64,000 bases of DNA from an uncultured Collinsella sp. (GTDB lineage: Bacteria; Actinomycetota; Coriobacteriia; Coriobacteriales; Coriobacteriaceae). This document shows, piece after piece, positions 53,596-61,355 of the stretch (positions are counted from its first letter, which is position 1; each line of letters starts with the position of its first letter). The notes beneath the pieces are model-generated. The model saw only the letters and a program-made list of their open reading frames with translations. It was not told the origin of the DNA and searched no databases. The position numbers and the translations under genes were made by a program. The stretch covers positions 4,444 to 68,443 of the forward strand of contig UQQL01000003.1 in NCBI GenBank assembly GCA_900543275.1, given 5' to 3'.

Positions 53596-54687
53596 CTAGC
53601 GTTTCTTTCCGCGGAAGAAGAAGCCGTGCAGTGACGGCTTGAGGCCGCGGTTGGCGCGACGCTCCTCGATATGATCGTGGATCGAAGCGACGCGCTCGAT
53701 AACCTCGTCGGGAATCGGCACGTCGGGATTCATGTTCTCGACCTGGCTGACCTCGGCGGCGGCGACCTGGTCGATAATGGGCACATCGTCGTGCGAGATG
53801 ACAGGCGTGGCGTCTTCTTTCATCTTGCGGTAGCGCTGCATCATGTCGGTCTGTAGCTGCTGGGCCGAAGGCGGTGTCCAGATGATGGCGTTGGCACCGG
53901 CGGCGATGGTCTCGCGGATGCTCTCGGGCGTCTTGCCGCCCGGCGCGATGAGCGGCAGGTTGGGATAGTGCTCGCGCAGTTCACGCAGGACCTGCGGCGT
54001 GTTTTTGCCAGCGGCGATGTTAAGAATCTTGGCGCCGGCGCGCACCTTGGCGTGAGCATCGTCGTCGCAACGTACGACCGTGGCGATGACGGGGATGTCG
54101 GCGATGTTGGTGATGTGCTCGACCATCTCGGCGGTGGCGGGGGAGTTGACCACACAGCCCGCCGCACCCTGCATCTCGGAGACGGCTGCCATCTGAACGG
54201 AGCGCTTGCCGGTGGTGGTGCCACCGCCCACGCCTACGAAGACCGGGCACTCGGCGACGGTCAGCAGCGCCTGCGTAATGGCGGGCTGCGGCGTGAAAGG
54301 GTAGACCGCAAAGACGGCATCGGCGTTGGAGTTGCGGATAACCGCGACATCAGTGGTGTAAATGAGCGACTTGATGCGGCGGCCGAAGAGCGTGAAGCCG
54401 CTGGCCTCCTCGATCTCGTCGGGCATGCGGAGGGCCGCCTTGCGCAAACGCCCGTCGATGGGCAGGGGCTCCATAGGGAGCAGGCCGTTGGGCGTGACGG
54501 CTACCTGGGGCTCGGTGAACTCGTCTGCGAGCTCGACCTCGGAGAAATCGACCGAGGCGACGATGTCCTCGTGAACCTCGGCGGGCACATCGATGGGAGC
54601 TTGGTCGTTTGCCGCGGCAGGCGTGTCGAAGGAGCTGGTGCCGACGAAGGCGTCGACGCGCTCGTTTAGATCGTTGAGGGTATCCAT
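53596..54687 (-). CDS. TIM-barrel-like protein, function unknown
   Basis: A 363-residue soluble protein. An acidic, poorly ordered N-terminus (about 1-70) precedes a probable alpha/beta barrel (about 85-290): VAVIRNSNADAVFAVYPFTP, CPVFVGVGGGTTTGKRS, AAGCVVNSPAT, IPVIATVVR, AGAKILNIAAGKNT, PLIAPGGKTPESI and AGANAIIWTPPSA. The late GG and GAN segments look like phosphate-binding loops, as in thiazole synthase or KDPG aldolase folds. No catalytic residues can be assigned. A basic C-terminal tail ends in FFFRGKKR. Confidence 0.75.
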   Translation of the reverse strand: MDTLNDLNERVDAFVGTSSFDTPAAANDQAPIDVPAEVHEDIVASVDFSEVELADEFTEPQVAVTPNGLLPMEPLPIDGRLRKAALRMPDEIEEASGFTLFGRRIKSLIYTTDVAVIRNSNADAVFAVYPFTPQPAITQALLTVAECPVFVGVGGGTTTGKRSVQMAAVSEMQGAAGCVVNSPATAEMVEHITNIADIPVIATVVRCDDDAHAKVRAGAKILNIAAGKNTPQVLRELREHYPNLPLIAPGGKTPESIRETIAAGANAIIWTPPSAQQLQTDMMQRYRKMKEDATPVISHDDVPIIDQVAAAEVSQVENMNPDVPIPDEVIERVASIHDHIEERRANRGLKPSLHGFFFRGKKR

Positions 54688-54877
54688 GGAGGCTCGATTC
54701 TATGTGATGACGGCCGGCAGGGTGCCGGCAGCGTTGTGCTTGCTAAATCGTTTGACGAGTTGATTTTTCCCCGCCGCGTCCTCCGTTAGACCGAAGGGCG
54801 GCGAACGTGAAGGAGCTGTGGTGGCGGTGATCGAGGTGCTATCTTGAAAGTCCCGTTTAAAAGAGAGGTGACGCGGT

Positions 54878-55048
54878 ATGGAATTTTCGGCAATGTTGGG
54901 CTCGATTGGCCTATGCGTGGGCGCAATCGTAGCCGCCGCGGTCATCTACTTTGTGGTCACGGCCATTAAGGGCAAAAGGGCCGAACGCAAGGAGCGCACG
55001 ATGCTTAAACAGCATCGCGACCAGCAGGGCAAACGCGCACGGAGATAG
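54878..55048 (+). CDS. Small single-pass membrane protein, 56 residues
   Basis: A short gene with GAGAGGTGA upstream. The product has one membrane helix (about 8-28, GSIGLCVGAIVAAAVIYFVV) and a very basic tail (KGKRAERKERTM and onward). Composition fits a real small membrane protein, and the neighbours are both on the other strand. Function is unknown. Confidence 0.6.
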   Translation: MEFSAMLGSIGLCVGAIVAAAVIYFVVTAIKGKRAERKERTMLKQHRDQQGKRARR

Positions 55049-55072
55049 CTTGTTGAGTTTTGGATCCGTGCG

Positions 55073-56176
55073 CTAGCTGCGTTTTCGGATCAGGGCAATG
55101 TAGAAGCCCTCAAATTCGCGGCTGGGCGGAATGGTGAGCGTGCCGGGCAGGCCGTTGGCGATGGCCGATACCTGACCCGCGGCAATGGCCTCGGTCAGGG
55201 CGTTGGACTCGATGCGCGGCTCCTCACCAGCTTCCTGGGCACGGCGTGCCTCACTTTCGCTTGGCGTGCCGTCGAGGGGGATGAGCTCGCAGTCCATATG
55301 CTTGTCGAGGGCTTCTTGCAGGGCGTCCTCGTTTTCCTGCGGCAAGATCGAACAAGTCGAATAGACGAGCGTGCCGCCCGGTTTGAGGGCTCCCATGGCG
55401 CGGTCCAGAAGCGCACGCTGCGAGCGGGCGCATTTGACGAGCAGCTGCTCGGTCAGGCCGCGCAGGCTTTTCTCGTTGCCGCTGATGACGGTGCCCGTGC
55501 CGGTGCAGGGAGCGTCGAGCAGGATGCGGTCAAAGCGGAAGAACTCGTCGAGCTCGCGTGCGTCGGTGCGCATGACGGGCACGTTTTTTGCGCCTTGGCG
55601 GTGGAGGTTGGCTTCGAGCTTCTCGGCGCGGGGAATGCTCATCTCGCAGGCGGTAAGGTGCGCCTGCCCCTGCGTGAGGGCGGCGATCTGCGTCGTCTTG
55701 CCGCCAGGGGCTGCGCACATGTCCAGGATGTCCTCGCCTGCCTGTGCGCCCAGGACCAGCGGCGGCATCATGGACGACAAGCTCTGCAGGTAGATCTTGC
55801 CGTCGCGGTAGATGTCGAGGTCCCACAGATCGGAAACCTGGGCCTCGGGCAGGATAAAGGCGTCTGGGTACCAGGCGACGGGGTTGTGGGCGATGCCGGC
55901 GGCATCGAGCGCCGCAGCGATGTCCTCGGCGGTCGCCCTGAGCGTGTTGGCGCGCAGTGTGACCGGGCGTGTGGCCGCGGCGCCGAAGCCCTCGATCATG
56001 AGCTCGGCATCGGCGGGCGCATAGGCGCCGGCGACCGTGTCGACCATAAAGCGTGGCAGGTCGGCAGCGCAGGGAAGGGCGGCAAGCTGGTCGGAAAGCT
56101 CAGTAGCAGCAAACTGCCTAAGCTTGAGCTCGGGCTTAACCGGCTTTTTTTGCTTACGACGACGCGGCTTGGACAT
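55073..56176 (-). CDS. RsmB/RsmF-family RNA m5C methyltransferase
   Basis: A 367-residue SAM-dependent RNA methyltransferase of the NOL1/NOP2/Sun group. The SAM motif is ILDMCAAPGGKTTQIA (about 148-163), the catalytic cysteine motifs are LLDAPCTGTG and VYSTCSILPQENE, and TLRANTLRAT precedes. A Lys/Arg-rich N-terminus (SKPRRRKQKKPVK) may bind RNA. There is no N-terminal NusB domain, so it is closer to RsmF than RsmB. The exact rRNA or tRNA target is unknown. Confidence 0.9.
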   Translation of the reverse strand: MSKPRRRKQKKPVKPELKLRQFAATELSDQLAALPCAADLPRFMVDTVAGAYAPADAELMIEGFGAAATRPVTLRANTLRATAEDIAAALDAAGIAHNPVAWYPDAFILPEAQVSDLWDLDIYRDGKIYLQSLSSMMPPLVLGAQAGEDILDMCAAPGGKTTQIAALTQGQAHLTACEMSIPRAEKLEANLHRQGAKNVPVMRTDARELDEFFRFDRILLDAPCTGTGTVISGNEKSLRGLTEQLLVKCARSQRALLDRAMGALKPGGTLVYSTCSILPQENEDALQEALDKHMDCELIPLDGTPSESEARRAQEAGEEPRIESNALTEAIAAGQVSAIANGLPGTLTIPPSREFEGFYIALIRKRS

Positions 56177-56235
56177 CCGTCTTTCCTTCCCATCCCAAAT
56201 TGACTACTTTCCGGACACGCCGCTGCTGGCGTGCT

Positions 56236-58386
56236 TTAGTACTGGCTCTCGTGCTTGCTAAAGAAGTCGAAGCGCGGGGGTAGCGGCTTTACGCGGTGCT
56301 CGCCGGGCTTCTCGCCCAGGCTCTCCACAAACTCATCCGTGGAGGCGAAGATGTTATCCCAGCTAAAGAAGGCGACCGGGTCGATGTCGAAGTACTCACA
56401 GATGAGCTCGCAGCCGGCCGGGACGATGCCGTGCATCAGGACGGTCGCCACGCGCAGCTCGGTAAAGGCGTCGACGAGGGCCTGCGTCATTGCGGCGTTG
56501 GCCGGCTCGCCCTCGAGCTTGTTGGCGGCCTTGGAGGCGTCGCTCCAGCGCTTGTTGGCGGCGCGCAGGTAGTCGTCGCACACGGCAAGCGCGCGGTGCG
56601 TCTCGAACTTGTACATGGCCTGCTCAAAGGCGAGGGCTGCCTGCTGGGCGGCTTCGACCACGGTGTCAGAAGCGGCACCGGCGGGGATGCAGCCGTTGCG
56701 GTAGGGGCTCTCGTCGCCTTCCTTGACGGCGACGCCGTAGAAGCAGCTGCGGGCCAAGCGGTTGAACACGCCGGTCAAAAGGGCGCTCTCCTTAAGGGCC
56801 GGGTCGATAACGCGCTTGTCGTCGCAGGCGCGTACCTCGTTGCCGTCCTTGTCCTTGCCGGTTACACGCGTGTCGTATGCCTTGGGGCTAAAGCTTACCG
56901 GCTTCTCGGACAGGCCGAGCGACAGCCAGTGCGCACGCATCTGCTCGCAGGTGTAGTGGTTGAGCAGGTCGTCTGCCGGCGGGGGAGGCGTCTGCGAGGA
57001 CGAGCTGGCCTTTTTGCCCATGTAGAGCAGGTGGTAGCAGGCGCTGACGGTGCTCTGCGTGAGGTCCCAGCCCAGGGCCTCCCACATGGCGGTCTGCGCG
57101 ATGCAGTAGAAGTAGATGTTGTCCTGACCGATAAACTGGTAGATCTGCGCGTCGTCCGAGCACCACCAGTCGCGCCAGTCGAGCGAGCTGTGCTGGTAGG
57201 TGGGCGCGGGGACCTGCGTGGAGTCGGCAGCGGGCTCGCCCATGAGGGCGGCATCCTGGGCGGCGACGCCCTCGGTCACGCCGGCTGCCTTGGCATCGCG
57301 CGCGAGCACGGTACGCGTATAGCTGATGGGCGCCCACAGGCTCTCGGGCCAGCACCAGCAGGTGACGTCGGAGACGCCATCGACCTCGGGCACCGGAACG
57401 CCCCAGTCGATGTTGCCGGTGATGCGGAAGGGCACGAGCGCCTTGCCGCTGCGGAAGCGCACGCCGCCGTTGGCGAGCACCGCGTGGGCGTCGTCGCGCT
57501 CCTTCCAGCTGGGGAAGGTGACGGTAAAGCTGCTCTTGTTGCCCTCGGGCTCCAGCACGGTGTGCTCGGGAAGCTGGTCCTCGACGGCGTCGAAGGCCTC
57601 GCGGAACTTGTTCTGGATGTAGAGCTGAGCCGGCAGCAGCCACTCCTCCATGGTCTTGGAGACCACGGAGCGAACCTGCGGGTTCTGGGCGAGCTTGGCG
57701 GTGTAGGTTTTCATGAAGTCGAGGTAGGCCGGCAGGTCAAAGTAGAGATTGTCGACCGGGCGCAGCTCGGGCACCTCGCCGGTGAGCTGGCTCTTGGGCG
57801 CGATGAGCTCCTCGGGCTCAAACTGGTGGCCCAGATCGCACTCGTCGGCATAAGCCTTCTCGGACTTGCAGCCCTGGATGGGGCAGCGGCCGATGACCTG
57901 GCGGCCGTTGAGGAACGTGCCGGCCTTGGCATCGTAGAACTGCAGCGTGGAGCGCTTGGAGATGGTGCCCTGCTCGTGCAGGCGCTCGATAATCTCGGCA
58001 GTCACCTCGTTGTGGATCTGGGCCGCCGGCTCAAGGCCCGAGCCGCCGTAGATGTCGCAGCTGATGTTGTAGTTGTTGAGGGTCGCGGCCTGGCGGGAGT
58101 GATTGGACTCGACATACTCGCCGATGGACTTGTCGTAGCCCTCGTTCTCCTTGAGCTTGCGGTAGCTCTCCATGATGGGCGAACCGTAGCAGTCGGTGCC
58201 CGAGGTGAAGATGACGTTTTCGCGGCCCAGGCGGTCGCGCAGGAAGCGGGCGAAGAAGTCGGCCGGGACAAAGACGCCGCCGACGTGGCCAAAGTGCAGA
58301 CCCTTGTTGCCGTAGGGCTCGCCGGCGGTAACGATGGCGCGGCGCGGCCAGCTGGGACGGTCGTTCATGGAGTATTTGGATGCCAT
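56236..58386 (-). CDS. metG: Methionyl-tRNA synthetase-like class I ligase
   Basis: A 716-residue class I synthetase. GEPYGNKGLHFGHVGG holds the HIGH-type motif (HFGH), and the connective peptide has a zinc-type CPIQGC...CDLGH arrangement. FIGQDNIYFYCIAQTAMWEALG is typical of MetRS. The KMSKS position reads KKASSSSQT, so the second and fourth positions differ from the canonical motif. An insertion before the anticodon-binding helical domain is present. There is no C-terminal tRNA-binding OB domain. ATG at 58386 follows AGGAG. It is most likely the methionyl enzyme, but the altered motif leaves some doubt. Confidence 0.8.
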   Translation of the reverse strand: MASKYSMNDRPSWPRRAIVTAGEPYGNKGLHFGHVGGVFVPADFFARFLRDRLGRENVIFTSGTDCYGSPIMESYRKLKENEGYDKSIGEYVESNHSRQAATLNNYNISCDIYGGSGLEPAAQIHNEVTAEIIERLHEQGTISKRSTLQFYDAKAGTFLNGRQVIGRCPIQGCKSEKAYADECDLGHQFEPEELIAPKSQLTGEVPELRPVDNLYFDLPAYLDFMKTYTAKLAQNPQVRSVVSKTMEEWLLPAQLYIQNKFREAFDAVEDQLPEHTVLEPEGNKSSFTVTFPSWKERDDAHAVLANGGVRFRSGKALVPFRITGNIDWGVPVPEVDGVSDVTCWCWPESLWAPISYTRTVLARDAKAAGVTEGVAAQDAALMGEPAADSTQVPAPTYQHSSLDWRDWWCSDDAQIYQFIGQDNIYFYCIAQTAMWEALGWDLTQSTVSACYHLLYMGKKASSSSQTPPPPADDLLNHYTCEQMRAHWLSLGLSEKPVSFSPKAYDTRVTGKDKDGNEVRACDDKRVIDPALKESALLTGVFNRLARSCFYGVAVKEGDESPYRNGCIPAGAASDTVVEAAQQAALAFEQAMYKFETHRALAVCDDYLRAANKRWSDASKAANKLEGEPANAAMTQALVDAFTELRVATVLMHGIVPAGCELICEYFDIDPVAFFSWDNIFASTDEFVESLGEKPGEHRVKPLPPRFDFFSKHESQY

Positions 58387-58519
58387 GGGACTCCTTCGCA
58401 TATAGGTAAGAGCGCGGCCGGGCACGGGGTTCGGCGGCGCGGTGGTCAATTCGTGCATATCGTTCGACATTATCGCACATGCGGGCGGGTGCGTGGCAGG
58501 GGCGCTATCCTAAGATGCT

Positions 58520-59089
58520 ATGAATGAGATTTCCAACATACATGCGTTTGAGGACGAGGATTTTCTACACGCTTGCTTCGTGTGGGGGATGGCCGTGATC
58601 GCAGTGTTTGCCGTGTGCCTGGTGCCGGTGTTTATGCTGTTGGGCGGGCCTGCGGACTTGGACGCGGCTGAGGCGGGCGGCTGGATGGCTGTCGTGGGCT
58701 GGATAGTCGGCTTGGCTGCGGTCTCAATGGCATCGTTTGCCGTGCACGAGCTGGTGCATGCGGTGTTTTTTAAGCTGCTGGCGCCTGCGGGCGCGCAGGT
58801 GACCTTTGGGGCGAATCGCGAGACGGCGATGATCTATGCCTGCGCCGAGGGCGTTGTGTATTCGCGCCGGCGGTACATGGCGGTTTGCCTGGCGCCGACG
58901 GTTGTTGTGACGACAGCGTTTGCCCTGGGGTTTGCGTTCTCGGACTATCCGCTGCTGTGCTACCTGGCGGCTGGTCTGCACTTGTCGGGCTGTGTGGGTG
59001 ATTGGTATTACGTGCGGACCATTCTGCGCGACCGCCGTATCGTCGCCTGCGAGGATACGTCCTTTGGCGTGCGCTTTTTCGCAAAGTAG
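58520..59089 (+). CDS. DUF3267-type putative membrane metalloprotease
   Basis: A 189-residue protein with about four membrane helices. HELVH (76-80) in the second or third helix is a zinc metalloprotease motif, and HLSGCVGDWYYVRT near the end supplies a second conserved aspartate, as in the DUF3267 family. No substrate is known. The TAAGAT near 58510 may be a -10. The gene is divergent from the MetRS-like gene. Confidence 0.85.
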   Translation: MNEISNIHAFEDEDFLHACFVWGMAVIAVFAVCLVPVFMLLGGPADLDAAEAGGWMAVVGWIVGLAAVSMASFAVHELVHAVFFKLLAPAGAQVTFGANRETAMIYACAEGVVYSRRRYMAVCLAPTVVVTTAFALGFAFSDYPLLCYLAAGLHLSGCVGDWYYVRTILRDRRIVACEDTSFGVRFFAK

Positions 59090-59156
59090 TCTTTTTGGGA
59101 CGGGGCTATTTTAGCTGCCATGATGTCGGGGTGAGTTTTCTGGGACGGGGATGTCG

Positions 59157-59732
59157 ATGAAGTCGTTGTTGCTGCATGCGTGCTGTGCACCATGCTCGCT
59201 TGAGCCGGTTCGCCTGCTGCGCGAGGAGGGGTTTGAGCCCACGATTTGCTGGACCAATCCCAATATTCAACCGCGCGATGAATGGCGGCGGCGTCTGGAC
59301 GAGCTGCGCCGGTGGTGTGCCGATGGCGACATCGAGCTCATCGAGGCGGGGGAGGACCGCGAGCGCTGGGAGGCCGGCGTGGCCCCGCTGGGTGCCGATC
59401 GGCCCCGTCGCTGTCGCTCGTGCTATGCCTTGCGCTTGGCCGAGGCATGCCGCGTTGCCCAGGAGCGCAGGTTTGAATATGTGGGTACGACGCTCGCCGT
59501 CTCGCCGTATCAGCTGTTCGACACCTGCAATGATGTTTTGGAGCGTCTGGCTGCCGCCCGCGGTCTCACCCCGGTGATTCGCGATTTTCGCCCGTATTAT
59601 CCCGAGGCTACGCGCCGTTCGCGTGAGCTGGGCATGTATCGGCAGAATTACTGCGGCTGCCGTTTCTCGGCGGTCGAGGCGGCCATGGATCGCGCCCGCA
59701 TCCGCGACGAGCGCAAAGCCGCCAAAAAGTAG
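59157..59732 (+). CDS. queH: Epoxyqueuosine reductase QueH
   Basis: Performs the last step of tRNA queuosine formation, reducing epoxyqueuosine; QueH is a DUF208 enzyme unrelated to QueG. The 191-residue protein starts MKSLLLHACCAPCS, with the Cys9-Cys10 pair. CRSCYALRL and NYCGCRFS supply further cluster and metal ligands. GTTLAVSPYQ is a family signature. ATG at 59157 is six bases after GGGACGGGG; ATG at 59151 abuts it. queA follows 64 bases downstream in the same direction. Confidence 0.94.
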   Translation: MKSLLLHACCAPCSLEPVRLLREEGFEPTICWTNPNIQPRDEWRRRLDELRRWCADGDIELIEAGEDRERWEAGVAPLGADRPRRCRSCYALRLAEACRVAQERRFEYVGTTLAVSPYQLFDTCNDVLERLAAARGLTPVIRDFRPYYPEATRRSRELGMYRQNYCGCRFSAVEAAMDRARIRDERKAAKK

Positions 59733-59751
59733 TTCGTTTGGGACGTCAGCC

Positions 59752-59760
59752 TGCTAGGAT
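59752..59760 (+). promoter_or_regulatory. Candidate extended -10 upstream of queA
   Basis: TG-C-TAGGAT at 59752-59760 lies 36 bases before the queA start, so queA may have its own promoter. Confidence 0.35.
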
Positions 59761-59796
59761 GTAGAGCGGACTTTAGCTATATAAGGAGTATCCGAC

Positions 59797-61014
59797 GTGT
59801 CTATGCGTACCGATGATTTTGACTACAACCTTCCTGAGGAACTGATTGCCCAGGCTCCTGCCGAGCCGCGCGACTCCTGCCGCCTGCTGGTGGTGGATCG
59901 CAAAGGCTCCCAGGCGGGGAAGCCGCTGGAGCACGGCGGTACCGTTGAGCACCGCATCTTCCGCGACATTATCGACTATATCGAGCCGGGCGATGTGCTC
60001 GTCATCAACAAGACGCGTGTGATGCCGGCCCGCCTGATCGGTCGCAAGACGGGCTCGGGCGGCGTGGTCGAGACGCTGCTGCTCAAGCGCCGCGAGGACG
60101 TGGATCCGCTCGGCCATGTTTGGGAGTGCCTGGTCAAGCCGGGTAAGCGCCTGAAGCCCGGTGCTCAGATTGAGTATCGCGCCGGTGGCGCCCATGCGCC
60201 CGAGGGGGCTCCCGTGGTGCTGACGGCCGAGGTCATCGACTTTGTCACCGATAGCCGCGGAGGCCGTCTGGTGCGCTTTGAGCCGGCCGGCTGCAATGCC
60301 GCCGGCGAGCCGCGCACGCTCGACGAGGCCATTCATGCTGCCGGTCACGTGCCGCTGCCGCCCTACATTACCGATTACGAGGGCGATCCCGAGAAGTACC
60401 AGACCGTCTACGCCATGAAGGAGGAGCACTCGGCTGCCGCTCCTACGGCGGGTCTGCACTTTACCCCCGAGCTCATGGCCGCTATCGAGGCCAAGGGCGC
60501 GAAGTTTGCCGCCGTCGAGCTCGAGGTGGGTATTGATACCTTCCGTCTGGTGGAGGAGGACGACCCCACGCAGCACGTCATGCACACCGAGCGCTACCAC
60601 GTGTCGCAGGAGGTTGTCGACGCCGTGCATAAGGCGAAGGCCGAGGGGCACCGCGTGATCGCCGTCGGCACCACCGCGGTGCGCTCGCTCGAGAGCGCCT
60701 TTGACGCTGAGGCACCGGTGTCCGATCCGGCCGTGACGGCGCGCTATTTTGAGGGCCGCGAGGATGGGGCCGATACGCTCGGCCGCGGCGACATCGTGGC
60801 GCGCGAGAACGCTACGACGCAGCTCTACCTCATGCCCGGCTCGACCTATCACGTGGTCGACGCGCTGATCACGAACTTCCACGTGCCGCGCTCCACGCTC
60901 ATGATGCTCGTAAGCGCGCTTGCCACCCGCGACCAGATCATGGATGCCTACGCCGCTGCTATCGAAGAGCGCTACCGCTTCTTCAGCTTTGGCGACGCGA
61001 TGCTCATTTTGTAG
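59797..61014 (+). CDS. queA: S-adenosylmethionine:tRNA ribosyltransferase-isomerase
   Basis: Transfers the ribosyl part of SAM to preQ1 in tRNA, making epoxyqueuosine, the substrate of QueH next door. The 405-residue protein has FDYNLPEELIAQ near its start, VLVINKTRVMPARL, HVPLPPYI, SAAAPTAGLHFTPEL and TNFHVPRSTLMMLVSA, all QueA hallmarks. GTG at 59797 is eight bases after AAGGAG, better placed than ATG at 59803. The structured repeat begins at the stop codon. Confidence 0.97.
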   Translation: MSMRTDDFDYNLPEELIAQAPAEPRDSCRLLVVDRKGSQAGKPLEHGGTVEHRIFRDIIDYIEPGDVLVINKTRVMPARLIGRKTGSGGVVETLLLKRREDVDPLGHVWECLVKPGKRLKPGAQIEYRAGGAHAPEGAPVVLTAEVIDFVTDSRGGRLVRFEPAGCNAAGEPRTLDEAIHAAGHVPLPPYITDYEGDPEKYQTVYAMKEEHSAAAPTAGLHFTPELMAAIEAKGAKFAAVELEVGIDTFRLVEEDDPTQHVMHTERYHVSQEVVDAVHKAKAEGHRVIAVGTTAVRSLESAFDAEAPVSDPAVTARYFEGREDGADTLGRGDIVARENATTQLYLMPGSTYHVVDALITNFHVPRSTLMMLVSALATRDQIMDAYAAAIEERYRFFSFGDAMLIL

Positions 61015-61152
61015 GTTACGGCGTTTTACAAACGCCGTAACCGGCCGACGCTGCAAACCCCCCTAAGCGGCAATCTGACGTTTAATCGTCGGGCATGACC
61101 AGAAGGTCAATGCCCCCCTCTTTCACGTCACCTTGCTCGCTTAGGGGCGTTT
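61014..61152. ncRNA. Structured two-copy element, copy 2
   Basis: It begins at the queA stop codon. P1 pairs 61015-61026 (GTTACGGCGTTT) with 61030-61041. P2 pairs AAAC-C-CCCCTAAGCG with CGCTTAGGGG-C-GTTT. P3 is TGACGT with ACGTCA (61076-61081, 61125-61130). P4 is GGGCATGACC with GGTCAATGCCC (61091-61114). Loops CGACGCTGC, GCGGCAATCTG, AATCGTCGGGCATGACCA and ACCTTGCTCGCT match copy 1 at 20672. Stem changes relative to copy 1 are compensated. The T tract seen beside P1 in copy 1 is absent here. Confidence 0.6.
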
Positions 61153-61180
61153 TCGCTGACTTTGCCAAAGCATCGGCAGG

Positions 61181-61330
61181 TACTCATTGGGGACGTACTT
61201 AAATGAGTGCCTGCAGAATGAGAGTGGATAATCTCCCGTTTTAGGCGTGTTTCTTCGTCAAAAGTGGGAGATTATCCACTCTCATTAGGTGGCACTTGGG
61301 GACGTTCCTTTTTTGCCGGCACCTGGGGAC
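61181..61330. repeat. Cluster of palindromic repeats with TGGGGAC cores
   Basis: Three units lie in line. GGTACTCATT...AATGAGTGCC surrounds TGGGGACGTACTT. A perfect 21-base palindrome (61217-61237, 61266-61286; AATGAGAGTGG at its start) surrounds a 28-base centre. GGTGGCAC...GCCGGCACC surrounds TTGGGGACGTTCC. Another TGGGGACAG follows. There is no gene. Confidence 0.65.
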
Positions 61331-61355
61331 AGTCCTTGTAATCGTTGGGGAGTGG

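Noticed and set aside
58387..58519. T-box leader before the MetRS-like gene
   Set aside because: The gap is only 133 bases and lacks a T-box sequence or antiterminator.
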